Positions 28,888 through 37,839 of a DNA stretch of 64,000 nucleotides are shown piece by piece (the stretch's first letter is position 1; each line of letters begins with the position of its first letter). The DNA is from CAWKEY01 sp963848675 (lineage in GTDB: Bacteria; Pseudomonadota; Gammaproteobacteria; Methylococcales; Methylomonadaceae): the NCBI GenBank assembly GCA_963848675.1, contig CAWKEY010000030.1, positions 124,001 to 188,000 on the forward strand. Direction: 5' to 3'. The notes beneath the pieces were generated by a model that saw nothing but the letters and a program-made list of their open reading frames with translations, was not told the DNA's origin and made no database searches. The position numbers and the translations under genes were made by a program.

Positions 28888-30213
28888 TTATTGATTTCCC
28901 GCCAAAACATCCTGGTAAAAGGACACCAGACGCCGCTGCAATTGCTTGAGAGCATCAAGCATGCGCTGCCGATAGGCGTCGATAACGGGATACTTTCGCT
29001 CCTCGAGCTGCGAGGCCGAGTCTTGGTTCTGTGTTGCTGGCGGCTCGTTGTCTACGACTATGAATGTGCCGGGTATCATCCCCATCCAGCAACTCCAGGG
29101 AACTACGCCGCTTTCCGCGGGCGTAAATTCGATAATTTGTGTTCCCTTTTTCAGCTCGATTTTCATCTTATACTGTGGAATCACGATAGTCTTGTTGCAC
29201 TCGTTCATCTCCTTGCCGTCAATCACCCACTTGACTGGAACGCCTTTGCGCAGGGTGAATTGGCTGGGCGAGAAGCTGCTTTTCAGTACCGCCATGTGGA
29301 TGGTTTGTTCACTGTCGCACGACAGGGTTTCCGCGACAGAAGGTGACAGTTTTTGCGATACGCGTGCGATCAGGGTATTGAAGTCTACGCCTGTGCCCGT
29401 TACCGCCAGACCCCGGTTAAGCATGATTGCGCCCAGAATCATGACGATAAAGCCGGAGGCTTTCAGTAATTTGGGCGTCAGATTTGCCGACAGCAGACTG
29501 GTGAGAAAGCCGAAGCCCAGCAGCAAAGGCAAAGTGCCGATGCCGAAAAAGAACAAGATGGCTGCGCCCTGAATCCAATTGCCCGTGCCGGCAGCCATGA
29601 CGTACATGGCTTGCAAAGGGCCGCAAATAATCATCAATCCATTCAGGAGGCCAATGACGAAGGGGTTGCTGCGTTTGCGGTATTCCTTGCCAACGAAGCG
29701 CATGACGAACTTTGGAGTCCTGATGTGAAAATGGCTCAGTGCAGGGAACACGTCCAGCATGTGCAGCCCGAACAGGATCAGAAAAATCCCGGCTGCGACA
29801 CCGACTGCGCCTTGCGCGTAGGGCGTAAAGGCGACGACCGCGCCAAATGCGCCAAATAATGCGCCGATAGCTGTATACGACAGCGTTTTTCCGATGCTGT
29901 AAAGGAAATGCGTGGCATAGGATTTCTGTCCATTGGCGGCGCTTTTCGCGGTATAGCCGAGGATAAGAGGCCCGCACATGCCCACGCAGTGAAAACTGGT
30001 CAGGAAACCGATCAGAACCAGCAGTCCATAGCTCATGTCCCGGCTAATCTTGGGCATGTCGGTATGGTTCATAAACCAGCTATCGAGCCAAAGAATAAAG
30101 CCGATGCTCATCAGCGCTAGCGTCACTGCAGCGATCCTTTTTACTGCTATGAGCAGGACATTATTGTGCGGATGAACCGGGCTGGGCTGGCAACGCTCGT
30201 TGGTTGTGTTCAT
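28888..30213 (-). CDS. TauE/SafE-family membrane protein with C-terminal cupredoxin-like domain
   Basis: Inner-membrane protein of the DsbD-like TauE/SafE type: GFLTSFHCVGMCGPLILGY, SYTAIGALFGAFGAVV, IGLLNGLMIICGPLQAMYVMAA and FFFGIGTLPLLLGFGFL give the usual two pseudo-repeated three-helix bundles. The last roughly 130 residues form a cupredoxin-like domain with FSPSQFTLRKGVPVKWVIDGKEMNECNKTIVIP and a CWMGM motif, where Cys and Met can bind copper, followed by a helical tail. Members are found beside copper ATPases and are linked to copper handling or oxidase assembly. ATG 30213 is chosen; the frame is open to a TTG at 30318, adding a CPFC-containing stretch. 30319-30563 shows no gene. Confidence 0.8.
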   Translation of the reverse strand: MNTTNERCQPSPVHPHNNVLLIAVKRIAAVTLALMSIGFILWLDSWFMNHTDMPKISRDMSYGLLVLIGFLTSFHCVGMCGPLILGYTAKSAANGQKSYATHFLYSIGKTLSYTAIGALFGAFGAVVAFTPYAQGAVGVAAGIFLILFGLHMLDVFPALSHFHIRTPKFVMRFVGKEYRKRSNPFVIGLLNGLMIICGPLQAMYVMAAGTGNWIQGAAILFFFGIGTLPLLLGFGFLTSLLSANLTPKLLKASGFIVMILGAIMLNRGLAVTGTGVDFNTLIARVSQKLSPSVAETLSCDSEQTIHMAVLKSSFSPSQFTLRKGVPVKWVIDGKEMNECNKTIVIPQYKMKIELKKGTQIIEFTPAESGVVPWSCWMGMIPGTFIVVDNEPPATQNQDSASQLEERKYPVIDAYRQRMLDALKQLQRRLVSFYQDVLAGNQ

Positions 30214-30563
30214 GATTGGGATTTGAGCATTGTGAAATTCTTCCTGTTGGCATAGAAGGCCGTGAGATTTGATGTTAATAAAAGGCTTGGTGGAACAAAA
30301 TGGGCATAGAGTATTCAATACTAAATATCAGGGTCAAGTCACGATTTATTTTCTATAACGATGGTTGAAGCAATAGTGGCGCATAAGCAGTTTTATACTG
30401 AATAAATTAGGGCATTGATTGTGATGTAAATTGCCCGGTTTTTAATAGACCAGAGCGTCAATGAAAGGCCCGGATTGAATATTAAATGGCTGCTCAAATA
30501 TATTGATTGACTCGCCTGTGAGAATTGTCTTAAATTATTTTAATTTTAAATCTAGGGTATTTC

Positions 30564-30932
30564 ATGAATCACATATCTGCAGGGACACATTCCGCCCCAA
30601 TAGAAACAAGCAAAGGACAAATGACAATCGAAGGCAGTCATTCGTCCAAAGGGGATATGCTAGTCAACGGCATCGCTACGGCCGTGGCGGCAACAACGAT
30701 CATACAAACCGGTAAAGGGGTCATGGCTACGCTTGCCAAACATCCGCTGGTCATGTTCGGCTTGGGTATTACCGCGGGCTTTTTGGTGCATAAATACCGT
30801 AAGGAGATTATTTCGGTTACCAGCAAAACCGCCGAGCAAAGCAAGGAATTTGTACTGCGGCAAAAAGAAAATTTTAGAGACTTGATTGCTGAAACCCGCG
30901 AAGAAGTTGAAGAGAATCAGGTTTCAAAATAA
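30564..30932 (+). CDS. Small single-pass membrane protein, KYRK-motif family, member 1
   Basis: 122 residues: a polar N part, a possible first hydrophobic stretch (MLVNGIATAVAATTII), then the family core AKHPLVMFGLGITAGFLVH followed by KYRKEIIS, and a charged amphipathic tail (KEFVLRQKENFRDLIAETREE). The same core and tail occur in the protein at 38575-38853, and the core in that at 31282-31686. All three sit beside copper P-type ATPases. I do not recognise a named family. The likely topology is one membrane helix with the basic KYRK on the cytoplasmic side. It is the first gene of the + strand copper unit. Confidence 0.75.
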   Translation: MNHISAGTHSAPIETSKGQMTIEGSHSSKGDMLVNGIATAVAATTIIQTGKGVMATLAKHPLVMFGLGITAGFLVHKYRKEIISVTSKTAEQSKEFVLRQKENFRDLIAETREEVEENQVSK

Positions 30933-31004
30933 GTCGTAACTATTCAGCGTCTTTTCGCAAGAAGCTTGCTTTTGTTGTCATTTCGACCATCGGGAGAAAC
31001 CTGT

Positions 31005-31110
31005 TAAGGAACGCGTATCAAATAACTTGCGCAACTCTGAGAAACAATTTTCTGTGTAGGTGCGGATTTATCCGCACCTACACTTGCTCAACTTATTTCG
31101 TGCGCATTAC
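31005..31110 (+). repeat. Dispersed palindromic repeat family A, copy 3
   Basis: TAAGGAACGCGTATCAAATA at the left and TTATTTCGTGCGCATTAC at the right flank a perfect 12-base-arm hairpin (TGTAGGTGCGGA / TCCGCACCTACA). Compared with copy 1, hairpin arm positions differ in matched pairs, so base pairing is kept. The element lies between two small-protein genes of the copper unit. 31111-31281 shows no gene. Confidence 0.85.
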
Positions 31111-31281
31111 TAAAAATTGGAACACGGCTGAGCCCTAAGATTCCAGGCTTTGCCCAGAATGACAAACTACGGTGAATAGTTGCAATAAATCCTGCTTGCT
31201 TGTCAAGAGGCCAACGTTCGATTCTGAATCAGTATCCAGTTTTCGAGCGCCGTTTTAACTCACTACAAAGGAAATTAACTT

Positions 31282-31686
31282 ATGGCACATGTACACGGAG
31301 AAAAGGCTGCGGCACAGATAAAGTCTGTTGGCAATGCTGGAACCGCAAAAATGATGGACCCTTCAATGGGGAAAATGGGTATGGGGCCAATGATGGCCGA
31401 AGGTATGGGTCCGATGATGAAGGAGGGCATGAAGCCGATGATGCACGAAGGCATGGGATCAATGATGATGGCAGGCATGGGGCCGATGATGAAATCTCCC
31501 GGAATTGTCACAGGCGCCGCTACGGGCGCTGTTGTAACTGCCGGTTCCAGCGCAGGGAAAAGTGTTATAAGAAAAATCTTCACACATCCCTTGGTACTTT
31601 TCGGTCTCGGAGTCGCGGCGGGCTATTACATACATAAGTACCGGAAGTCTATCATCTCGACTTCTGACGAAGAGCAAGAAGAATAA
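31282..31686 (+). CDS. Met-rich small membrane protein, KYRK-motif family, member 2
   Basis: 134 residues. The N part is exceptionally Met-rich with repeating MG-M-G-PMM units (MGKMGMGPMMAEGMGPMM and on), plus His at MAHVHGEK and MMHEGM. This suits binding of Cu(I) by thioether sulphurs. After a Gly/Ala linker comes THPLVLFGLGVAAGYYIHKY and RKSIIS, the core shared with the proteins at 30564-30932 and 38575-38853, then an acidic end. GGAAATTAACTT precedes the ATG. The gene is 100 bases before a Cu+ ATPase gene. It is likely a membrane-anchored copper buffer or chaperone handing copper to the ATPase (inference). Confidence 0.8.
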   Translation: MAHVHGEKAAAQIKSVGNAGTAKMMDPSMGKMGMGPMMAEGMGPMMKEGMKPMMHEGMGSMMMAGMGPMMKSPGIVTGAATGAVVTAGSSAGKSVIRKIFTHPLVLFGLGVAAGYYIHKYRKSIISTSDEEQEE

Positions 31687-31786
31687 GGGTTTTGTTGCGT
31701 AGCAAGGGAAGCATTGTAAAGTGCTGTTTTGTTTTGAGACATAGCCGGTTTGGAATTTCTGAATACTCACTATTAGGGACACTGAA

Positions 31787-34252
31787 ATGAAGTCTTCTCA
31801 TACCGGCAGCCTAACTCATGGCACAGTGGCTCATGCGCTGAACCGCCGAATTCGTATTATTGCTCCAGTTTTGCTCAAGGATCCGGAGCGGGCATGTGTT
31901 CTGGAAATTATGCTGCAAAAACGGGATGGCATTGAAAAAGTTCGCACAGTTCCTGATATTGCCTCCCTGGTCATCCATTTTGATCCCCAAAAGCTCCCGA
32001 AAGATAAGCTATTCCCTCTATTGGATACCTTACTGGCGAATTTGGGCAAAAGAAAACCCACCGCTAGTCCCGCGCAATTGCTGCTGACAGATGCTGATCT
32101 CAGCATCGCTGAACAGGAATTCAATCTTGCTGTCGATGGCATGACTTGCGTATCCTGCGCGCTGTTAATCGAAATGCTATTGAAGCGGGATCCACGTATT
32201 TCCTCGGCAAACGTCAATTTCGCCTCGGAAACGGCCTCTGTGAAGGGCCGGGTCAGCAAAGAAACCGTGTGTACGCTAATCAACAGCATGGGTTACAATG
32301 CACACAGTCTTGATAGCTTGGCTCAGCGGCAAATGATGATCGTGCGCGAAAAGCAGCGTCTGGTTGATGCCCGGCGGCGCGCCGTTCTGTCCGTAGTGCT
32401 GAGTGTGCCTGTAATGATTCTCGGCATGGCGGCGCATGCGTCCCGATATGGGCATTGGGCCCAGCATCTACTCGCCACGCCAATTGTGCTGTGGGCAGGA
32501 CGGCCGTTCTTTGAAAAAGCCCTAAAACTGGCCAAGCAGCGCGCCACCAATATGGACAGCCTGATTGCTTTAGGCGTGGGTTCCTCTTATGGCTATAGTG
32601 TAGGTTCCCTCCTGGCAGGTAAAGGGGGTTTGTATTTCGACTCTGCGACCGGGATCATTACTTTCGTGCTGATCGGCCGCTACCTGGAGGAAAAAGCCAA
32701 AGGCAAGGCCCATGAAGCTATCCGCTCACTGGTTAATTTGCAACCGCAACACGCCACAGTCCTGCACGGCGGCAACGAAGTCACGATCAACGTAGAAGAT
32801 GTTCTGATTGGCGATATTTTGCTGGTACGCCCGGGTGAAAAGATTCCGACTGACGGCATCGTTATCGAAGGCATTTCGACGGTAGACGAATCGATGGTCA
32901 CGGGTGAAAGCCTGCCTGTGGTCAAGGAGCCGGGGCATCGCCTGGTGGGTGGCTGTATCAATGCCAATGGCGCATTGAAGATGCGGGTCACCGCTGTTGG
33001 TGCGGATACTTTCCTCGCTAACATCATCCATATGGTGGATCAGGCTCAATCTGCCAAATTACCTATTCAAAAAACCGTTGATCGCATTTCTTCTGTTTTT
33101 GTCCCTTCTGTAATGGCGGTATCAGCCTTTACATTCCTGGCTTGGCTGGCAGTTGGCGCGGGTTTTCGAACCGCTTTAAGTAATGCCATAGCCGTATTGT
33201 TGATCGCCTGTCCTTGTTCGCTTGGCTTGGCGACGCCCATGGCCATTATGGTCGGCACCGGCCAGTCGGCGCGTCGCGGCGTTTATATCCGCAATGGCGC
33301 AAGCCTGGAGATGGCCTCAAAATTGACGACGATTGTATTTGATAAAACCGGAACCATTACAGAAGGCAAGCCTAGGGTTACAGATTTTATTAGCATTTCT
33401 GAAGAGGACGAAGAGAGGATATTGGCATTGGCCGCCGCCGCAGAAAATGGTTCCGAGCATTTTCTCGCGAAATCTGTCGTCGCTTATGCCCTGGATCGAA
33501 ATATTAGCCCCGCTGAGGCCGATGAATTCAACAATGTTCCAGGTCACGGCATTACTGCTCGGGTAGATGGTTGCGAGGTTCTCGTGGGTAACCGCGCCTG
33601 GCTTGAACAATCTGGCGTTGATGTCAATGCCTTCGTGCAGCGCGCCTTAACCCTGGCCGACCAAGGCAAGACCCCGGTTTATGTTGCCGTGGATGGCAAG
33701 ATGTCCGCCCTGTTCGGCATCGCCGACCGGCCCAGAGCAAACGCTGGCAAAGCCATCGAAAGACTACGCAGGCTTGGCATAAAACCCATGATTGTTACCG
33801 GTGACACCGAACAAACTGCGCGTTACATTGCCATGCAAGTCGGCATTGATGCCGTTATCGCCCATGCCAAGCCGGAAAGGAAACTCGAAATTGTCCGCGA
33901 GCTGCAAGCTCAGGGTAACAAAGTCGGCATGATTGGAGACGGCATTAATGATGCACCCGCCCTGGCGGCGGCAGATGTCAGTTTCGCCATCGGCACCGGT
34001 ACCGATGTCGCCATCGAAACGGCTGATCTAACTCTGGTCAGCGGCGATATCAGTAAAGTCGCTGAGGTCATGGAATTGAGCGGCGCGACCCTAAGCATCA
34101 TCAAGCAAAACCTCTTCTGGGCGCTGGGTTACAACACGATTGCCATTCCGGTAGCAGCGCTCGGTAAATTGAACCCCATGATCGCCTCAGCCGCCATGGC
34201 CTTAAGCTCCATTTCAGTCGTTCTTAATTCCCTTCGCCTGCAGCGTAAATAG
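31787..34252 (+). CDS. Cu+-exporting P1B-type ATPase with extra HMA-like N-domain (copy 1)
   Basis: Inner-membrane heavy-metal ATPase, 821 residues. Residues about 8-90 form a Cys-less HMA-like domain (ALNRRIRIIAPVLLKDPERACVLEIML), then a canonical HMA domain with GMTCVSCA (CxxC 121-124). Eight membrane helices include CPC (475-477, CPCSLGLATP). The phosphorylation motif is DKTGT (Asp519), the actuator TGES, and the ATP site GDGINDAPALAAAD. The last helices have the YN and MxxSS signatures of Cu+ transporters (ALGYNTIAIP, AAMALSSISVVLNS). It follows the Met-rich protein gene. The convergent copy at 35268-37718 has the same architecture. Confidence 0.93.
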   Translation: MKSSHTGSLTHGTVAHALNRRIRIIAPVLLKDPERACVLEIMLQKRDGIEKVRTVPDIASLVIHFDPQKLPKDKLFPLLDTLLANLGKRKPTASPAQLLLTDADLSIAEQEFNLAVDGMTCVSCALLIEMLLKRDPRISSANVNFASETASVKGRVSKETVCTLINSMGYNAHSLDSLAQRQMMIVREKQRLVDARRRAVLSVVLSVPVMILGMAAHASRYGHWAQHLLATPIVLWAGRPFFEKALKLAKQRATNMDSLIALGVGSSYGYSVGSLLAGKGGLYFDSATGIITFVLIGRYLEEKAKGKAHEAIRSLVNLQPQHATVLHGGNEVTINVEDVLIGDILLVRPGEKIPTDGIVIEGISTVDESMVTGESLPVVKEPGHRLVGGCINANGALKMRVTAVGADTFLANIIHMVDQAQSAKLPIQKTVDRISSVFVPSVMAVSAFTFLAWLAVGAGFRTALSNAIAVLLIACPCSLGLATPMAIMVGTGQSARRGVYIRNGASLEMASKLTTIVFDKTGTITEGKPRVTDFISISEEDEERILALAAAAENGSEHFLAKSVVAYALDRNISPAEADEFNNVPGHGITARVDGCEVLVGNRAWLEQSGVDVNAFVQRALTLADQGKTPVYVAVDGKMSALFGIADRPRANAGKAIERLRRLGIKPMIVTGDTEQTARYIAMQVGIDAVIAHAKPERKLEIVRELQAQGNKVGMIGDGINDAPALAAADVSFAIGTGTDVAIETADLTLVSGDISKVAEVMELSGATLSIIKQNLFWALGYNTIAIPVAALGKLNPMIASAAMALSSISVVLNSLRLQRK

Positions 34253-34257
34253 AAGCC

Positions 34258-34310
34258 CCCGGAGGACTTGATTTTCAGGGAAAATCAAGTCCTATCCGGT
34301 GGTTTTTTCA
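34258..34310. terminator. Terminator shared by two convergent copper units
   Basis: A strong hairpin (GGACTTGATTTTC / GAAAATCAAGTCC with a 3-base loop, extended by CCGG pairs) is followed by GGTTTTTTC on the + strand. It starts six bases after the + strand ATPase stop. On the - strand the stem is also intact but the T-run is absent, so it mainly ends + strand transcription; 98 bases separate it from the stop of the - strand unit. Confidence 0.85.
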
Positions 34311-34407
34311 ACGCTATTTTGGTCATGCCGCAACTTGGGCCAGCTAACTGACTCATACTCGGACTTTGCACCGCCTGCACCCGCAGGGCAAAATCAGCCT
34401 GCTGCAT

Positions 34408-35259
34408 TTACCGATCCTGAATGTTTTTTATCATGCCCGCGTAGTAATCAATCATTTGTTTGAGAAAATCAACCATTTGCCCAAGCAACAAAATTACCGA
34501 GTCAATTTCATTTTTTATATCATGGATGAAATTATGCTGCTGGAAGCCTTCGGCCACATAAAATGACATGCCGTGGTAAATAGTATTGCAGCCCATTACT
34601 ATCATGATGAAGGCGGCAGACTTCAGCATTAGCCCTCTAAAATGCGCACTCATTTTGCCAAAGGCCAGGCTGATAAAAAACATAGTAGGTAGTGTGCCGG
34701 CGCCAAAAGTCAGCATTAACAGGCCGCCTTCCGGGATGGTCGCTGCCGACGTTGCTTTAACCGCCATGGCAAAGGTTAAAGGACACGGCATCAAGCCATT
34801 TAACAGTCCAGCAATCATTGCGCCGAGCAGCGGCCCCTTGGTTCTTGATGCTGCATAGCCTTTACGCAATACATTCATCGGTAACAGCCTGACTGAGCCC
34901 TGAAAGGGAATCCAGCCTAAAATACCAAAGGCGAGAATAATGACGACAGAACCAATAAACATTTGCAAAATGCTTTGAACTTTGCCGAACATCCCGCTGG
35001 AAACCAGAACAACGCCGAGCGCAGCCGCGGCAAATCCTACCAGGGTGTAAACGCATATCCGGGCAAGCTGATAAACAAAATACGGCAAATAACTTCTTGA
35101 GGGACCTGCGTTCATAAAGTAGCCGGAAACCAGCGCGCCACACATGCCCAAACAATGCCCGCTGCCTAGAACGCCCGCCATAAAGGCTAGGCCGTAGTCA
35201 AAACCGCCTGCGGCGGGCATGACATGCTGCATGCCCATATCCATCGTTGAATGATCCAT
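34408..35259 (-). CDS. TauE/SafE-family membrane protein with His/Met-rich N terminus
   Basis: 283 residues with the DsbD-like TauE/SafE fold: FMAGVLGSGHCLGMCGALVSGY, VYTLVGFAAAALGVVLV, GLLNGLMPCPLTFAMAV and TFGAGTLPTMFFISLAFG. The N terminus MDHSTMDMGMQHVMP is rich in Met and His, a likely copper ligand patch outside the membrane. It lacks the cupredoxin tail seen in the relative at 28888-30213 and instead ends in an amphipathic helix. TAGGATTACC precedes the ATG, and only 8 bases separate it from the ATPase stop, so the two genes are surely co-transcribed. The role is probably copper or reductant transfer linked to oxidase assembly or copper export (inference). Confidence 0.82.
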   Translation of the reverse strand: MDHSTMDMGMQHVMPAAGGFDYGLAFMAGVLGSGHCLGMCGALVSGYFMNAGPSRSYLPYFVYQLARICVYTLVGFAAAALGVVLVSSGMFGKVQSILQMFIGSVVIILAFGILGWIPFQGSVRLLPMNVLRKGYAASRTKGPLLGAMIAGLLNGLMPCPLTFAMAVKATSAATIPEGGLLMLTFGAGTLPTMFFISLAFGKMSAHFRGLMLKSAAFIMIVMGCNTIYHGMSFYVAEGFQQHNFIHDIKNEIDSVILLLGQMVDFLKQMIDYYAGMIKNIQDR

Positions 35260-35267
35260 TGGTAATC

Positions 35268-37718
35268 CTATTTTTTACTTAACCGTAATGAATTAACAAT
35301 AACCGAAACCGAGCTTAAAGCCATTGCAGCCGAGGCGATCATCGGGTTGAGTTTACCCATGGCCGCAACCGGAATGGCGATAACGTTATAACCAAACGCC
35401 CAGAATAGATTTTGTTTAATGATCCTGATGGTATCGGTGCTTAACTGAATGGCCTCTGTCACTTTGGTAATATCTCCGTGCACGAGCGTCATATCAGCAG
35501 ACTCAATCGCTATATCAGTACCTGTGCCTATGGCAAAGCCAACATCAGCAGCCGCCAATGCCGGCGCATCATTAATGCCGTCACCGATCATGCCGACGTT
35601 TTTGCCTTCATTTTGAAACTGATGAATGATGGCTAATTTTTGCTCAGGTTTGGCATTGGCAATCACTGTTTCAATGCCCACCATGGCAGCAATATAATGG
35701 GCTGTTTTTTCCGTATCACCGGTTACCATCAGGGTATGTATGCCCAATTTTTTCAGGTGTTGAATTGCCTGTATGGCCTGAGGTCGGGGTTTGTCGGCAA
35801 CACCAAAGATAGCAGCTGCTTTTCCATTGATGGCCATCAACACCGGCGTTTTGCCCTGCCCTGAAAAATCACTGGCTGCAGCCAGCAAGCCGTCAACAGC
35901 TATGGCTTTTTCCAGCAGCCAGGCCTGATTGCCCAACAACATTTTTTTACCATCCACTTCGGCTTCTATGCCACGCCCGGTTTCACTATAAAAATGCGTA
36001 CAATCCCGTAATTCAATAGACCGCTCTTTCGCATAAGCCACTATCGCCTTGCCCAAAAAATGTTCGGAATTATGCTCTGCCGAAGCCGCCAGGCTGATTA
36101 TTTTTTCTTCGCTCATTCGAGACAATTTCAGTACGTCAGTAACCTTGGGCTTGCCTTCGGTAATCGTACCGGTTTTGTCAAAAACCACAACATTGAGCTT
36201 TGCAGCTGTTTCCAGGCTTTCGCCATTACGGATATAAATCCCTTCGCGGGCGGCCTGGCCGGCGCCCACCATAATCGCAGCAGGTGTTGCCAAGCCCAGC
36301 GCGCAAGGGCAGGCGATCAACAACACGGTGATGGCGTTACCGAAAGCAAAGCTGAATGGCGCACCCGCCAACAGCCAGCCGGTCATGGTTAAGCCCGACA
36401 GGATCATAACGGAAGGCACAAACACGGCGGAAATTTTATCCACCTGTTTTTGAATCGGCAGCTTGGTGGCCTGCGCCTGATCAACCATGTGCACGATCCC
36501 TGCCAGCACGGTATCCATGCCCACCGCTGTTACCCGGATTCGCAACGCGCCGCTGCCATTAACGCAACCGCCAATCACCTTATGGCCCAAGTCTTTAACG
36601 ACAGGCAGGCTTTCTCCCGTTACCATGGCCTCATCAACCGTGGATACGCCCTGAATCACGAGGCCGTCGGTAGGAATTTTCTCGCCGGGACGAACCAGCA
36701 GCACATCGTCGATAGCGCAATCGTCAACGGCAATGACTATTTCTTGCCCGTCACGGATAAGTGTCGCGGTTTGCGGTTGCAAATCGACCAGTTTACGGAT
36801 CGCTTCACCGGCTTTGCCTTTGGCGCGTTCCTCCAAAAAGCGTCCCAATAACACAAAGGTGATAATGGCCGCCCCCGCTTCAAAGTAGATATGTCCTCTG
36901 CGTCTCAGTAATGCCGGCAAACTATAACCATAAGCCGAACCCACACCCAGCGCGATCAAGGTATCCATATTGGCCGTTCGTTGTTTTGCCAAGCGCCAGG
37001 CTTTTGCAAAAAAGGTTCCGCCCGACCAGAAAACCACGGGGGTTGTCAGCGCAAACTGCAGCCAATGCAGCCAGCGCGATGTCGGCATAGCCATGCCCAC
37101 AACGACAACGGGAAGACTCAACAATCCAGACCAGATAAAACGCCGTTTGGCCAAAACAATCCGTTGCTGTTCCTTTTCAATCAGATACTTGCGTTGGGAT
37201 AAGGTATCCATCGCGTAGGTTTTATAACCCAGGGTTGCTACCTTGGCGCTTACCTCGCCCTTGGCTAGCTGACCATGAACAGTAAGCGTTGATGTACCGA
37301 AGTTGACACTGGCCTGTTTGATTCTGGGATCACGCTTCAACACCATTTCGATCAGCAAGGCGCAGGATGCGCAGGTCATACCCTCAATGGCAAGATCAAC
37401 TTCCTGTACCGGACCGTTAAAGACTTGCTTGTCTTGGGTACGCTGATCTGCCTTTCTCCGGGCAATATTGCCTAGCACCGCATCCATCAATATGAGCAAA
37501 TTCATTGCTGGCAAACTTGAGGAATCAAACTCGATAACAACAGAGCCCAGGGCGTAAACCGAGCGAACTTTTTTTATTTCAGGGCGCTTTTTTAAAAGAA
37601 TCTCGAAAATATAGCCGCGCTCTTGATCGTTTTTCAAGATCGGCGACACAATTCTGACACGCCTTTTTAATTGATGAACCAGCTGGAAATTTTTCGGAGC
37701 AAAGGTTTGTGTATCCAT
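35268..37718 (-). CDS. Cu+-exporting P1B-type ATPase with extra HMA-like N-domain (copy 2)
   Basis: 816 residues with the same plan as the convergent copy: a Cys-less HMA-like domain (LVHQLKRRVRIVSPILKNDQERGYIFEIL, residues about 10-90), a true HMA domain with GMTCASCA (CxxC 116-119), eight membrane helices with CPCALGLATPAA, DKTGTITEGKPKVTD, GDTEKTAHYIAAMVG, GDGINDAPALAAADVGFAIG, and Cu+-type final helices (AFGYNVIAIPVAAMGKLNPMIASAAMALSSVSVIVNS). It belongs to a - strand operon: 55-residue metal-binding protein, small membrane protein, HMA-like protein, this ATPase, TauE/SafE protein. Confidence 0.93.
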   Translation of the reverse strand: MDTQTFAPKNFQLVHQLKRRVRIVSPILKNDQERGYIFEILLKKRPEIKKVRSVYALGSVVIEFDSSSLPAMNLLILMDAVLGNIARRKADQRTQDKQVFNGPVQEVDLAIEGMTCASCALLIEMVLKRDPRIKQASVNFGTSTLTVHGQLAKGEVSAKVATLGYKTYAMDTLSQRKYLIEKEQQRIVLAKRRFIWSGLLSLPVVVVGMAMPTSRWLHWLQFALTTPVVFWSGGTFFAKAWRLAKQRTANMDTLIALGVGSAYGYSLPALLRRRGHIYFEAGAAIITFVLLGRFLEERAKGKAGEAIRKLVDLQPQTATLIRDGQEIVIAVDDCAIDDVLLVRPGEKIPTDGLVIQGVSTVDEAMVTGESLPVVKDLGHKVIGGCVNGSGALRIRVTAVGMDTVLAGIVHMVDQAQATKLPIQKQVDKISAVFVPSVMILSGLTMTGWLLAGAPFSFAFGNAITVLLIACPCALGLATPAAIMVGAGQAAREGIYIRNGESLETAAKLNVVVFDKTGTITEGKPKVTDVLKLSRMSEEKIISLAASAEHNSEHFLGKAIVAYAKERSIELRDCTHFYSETGRGIEAEVDGKKMLLGNQAWLLEKAIAVDGLLAAASDFSGQGKTPVLMAINGKAAAIFGVADKPRPQAIQAIQHLKKLGIHTLMVTGDTEKTAHYIAAMVGIETVIANAKPEQKLAIIHQFQNEGKNVGMIGDGINDAPALAAADVGFAIGTGTDIAIESADMTLVHGDITKVTEAIQLSTDTIRIIKQNLFWAFGYNVIAIPVAAMGKLNPMIASAAMALSSVSVIVNSLRLSKK

Positions 37719-37839
37719 TTCAAAGGCTCTCGGAATATGCCGTGGGGGCAGGTCATTAACTGCCGATCAGACTAGCGTGTTGGGAAATAGGCTTATAAGC
37801 AGTAGTTTTCAGCAGTTGGATCGGTATTCCTGCCGGTAT

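Noticed and set aside
29417..29977. 186-codon - strand frame inside the TauE/SafE gene
   Set aside because: It is read in another frame of the same strand as a strongly supported membrane protein and has Arg/His-rich composition typical of a shadow frame.
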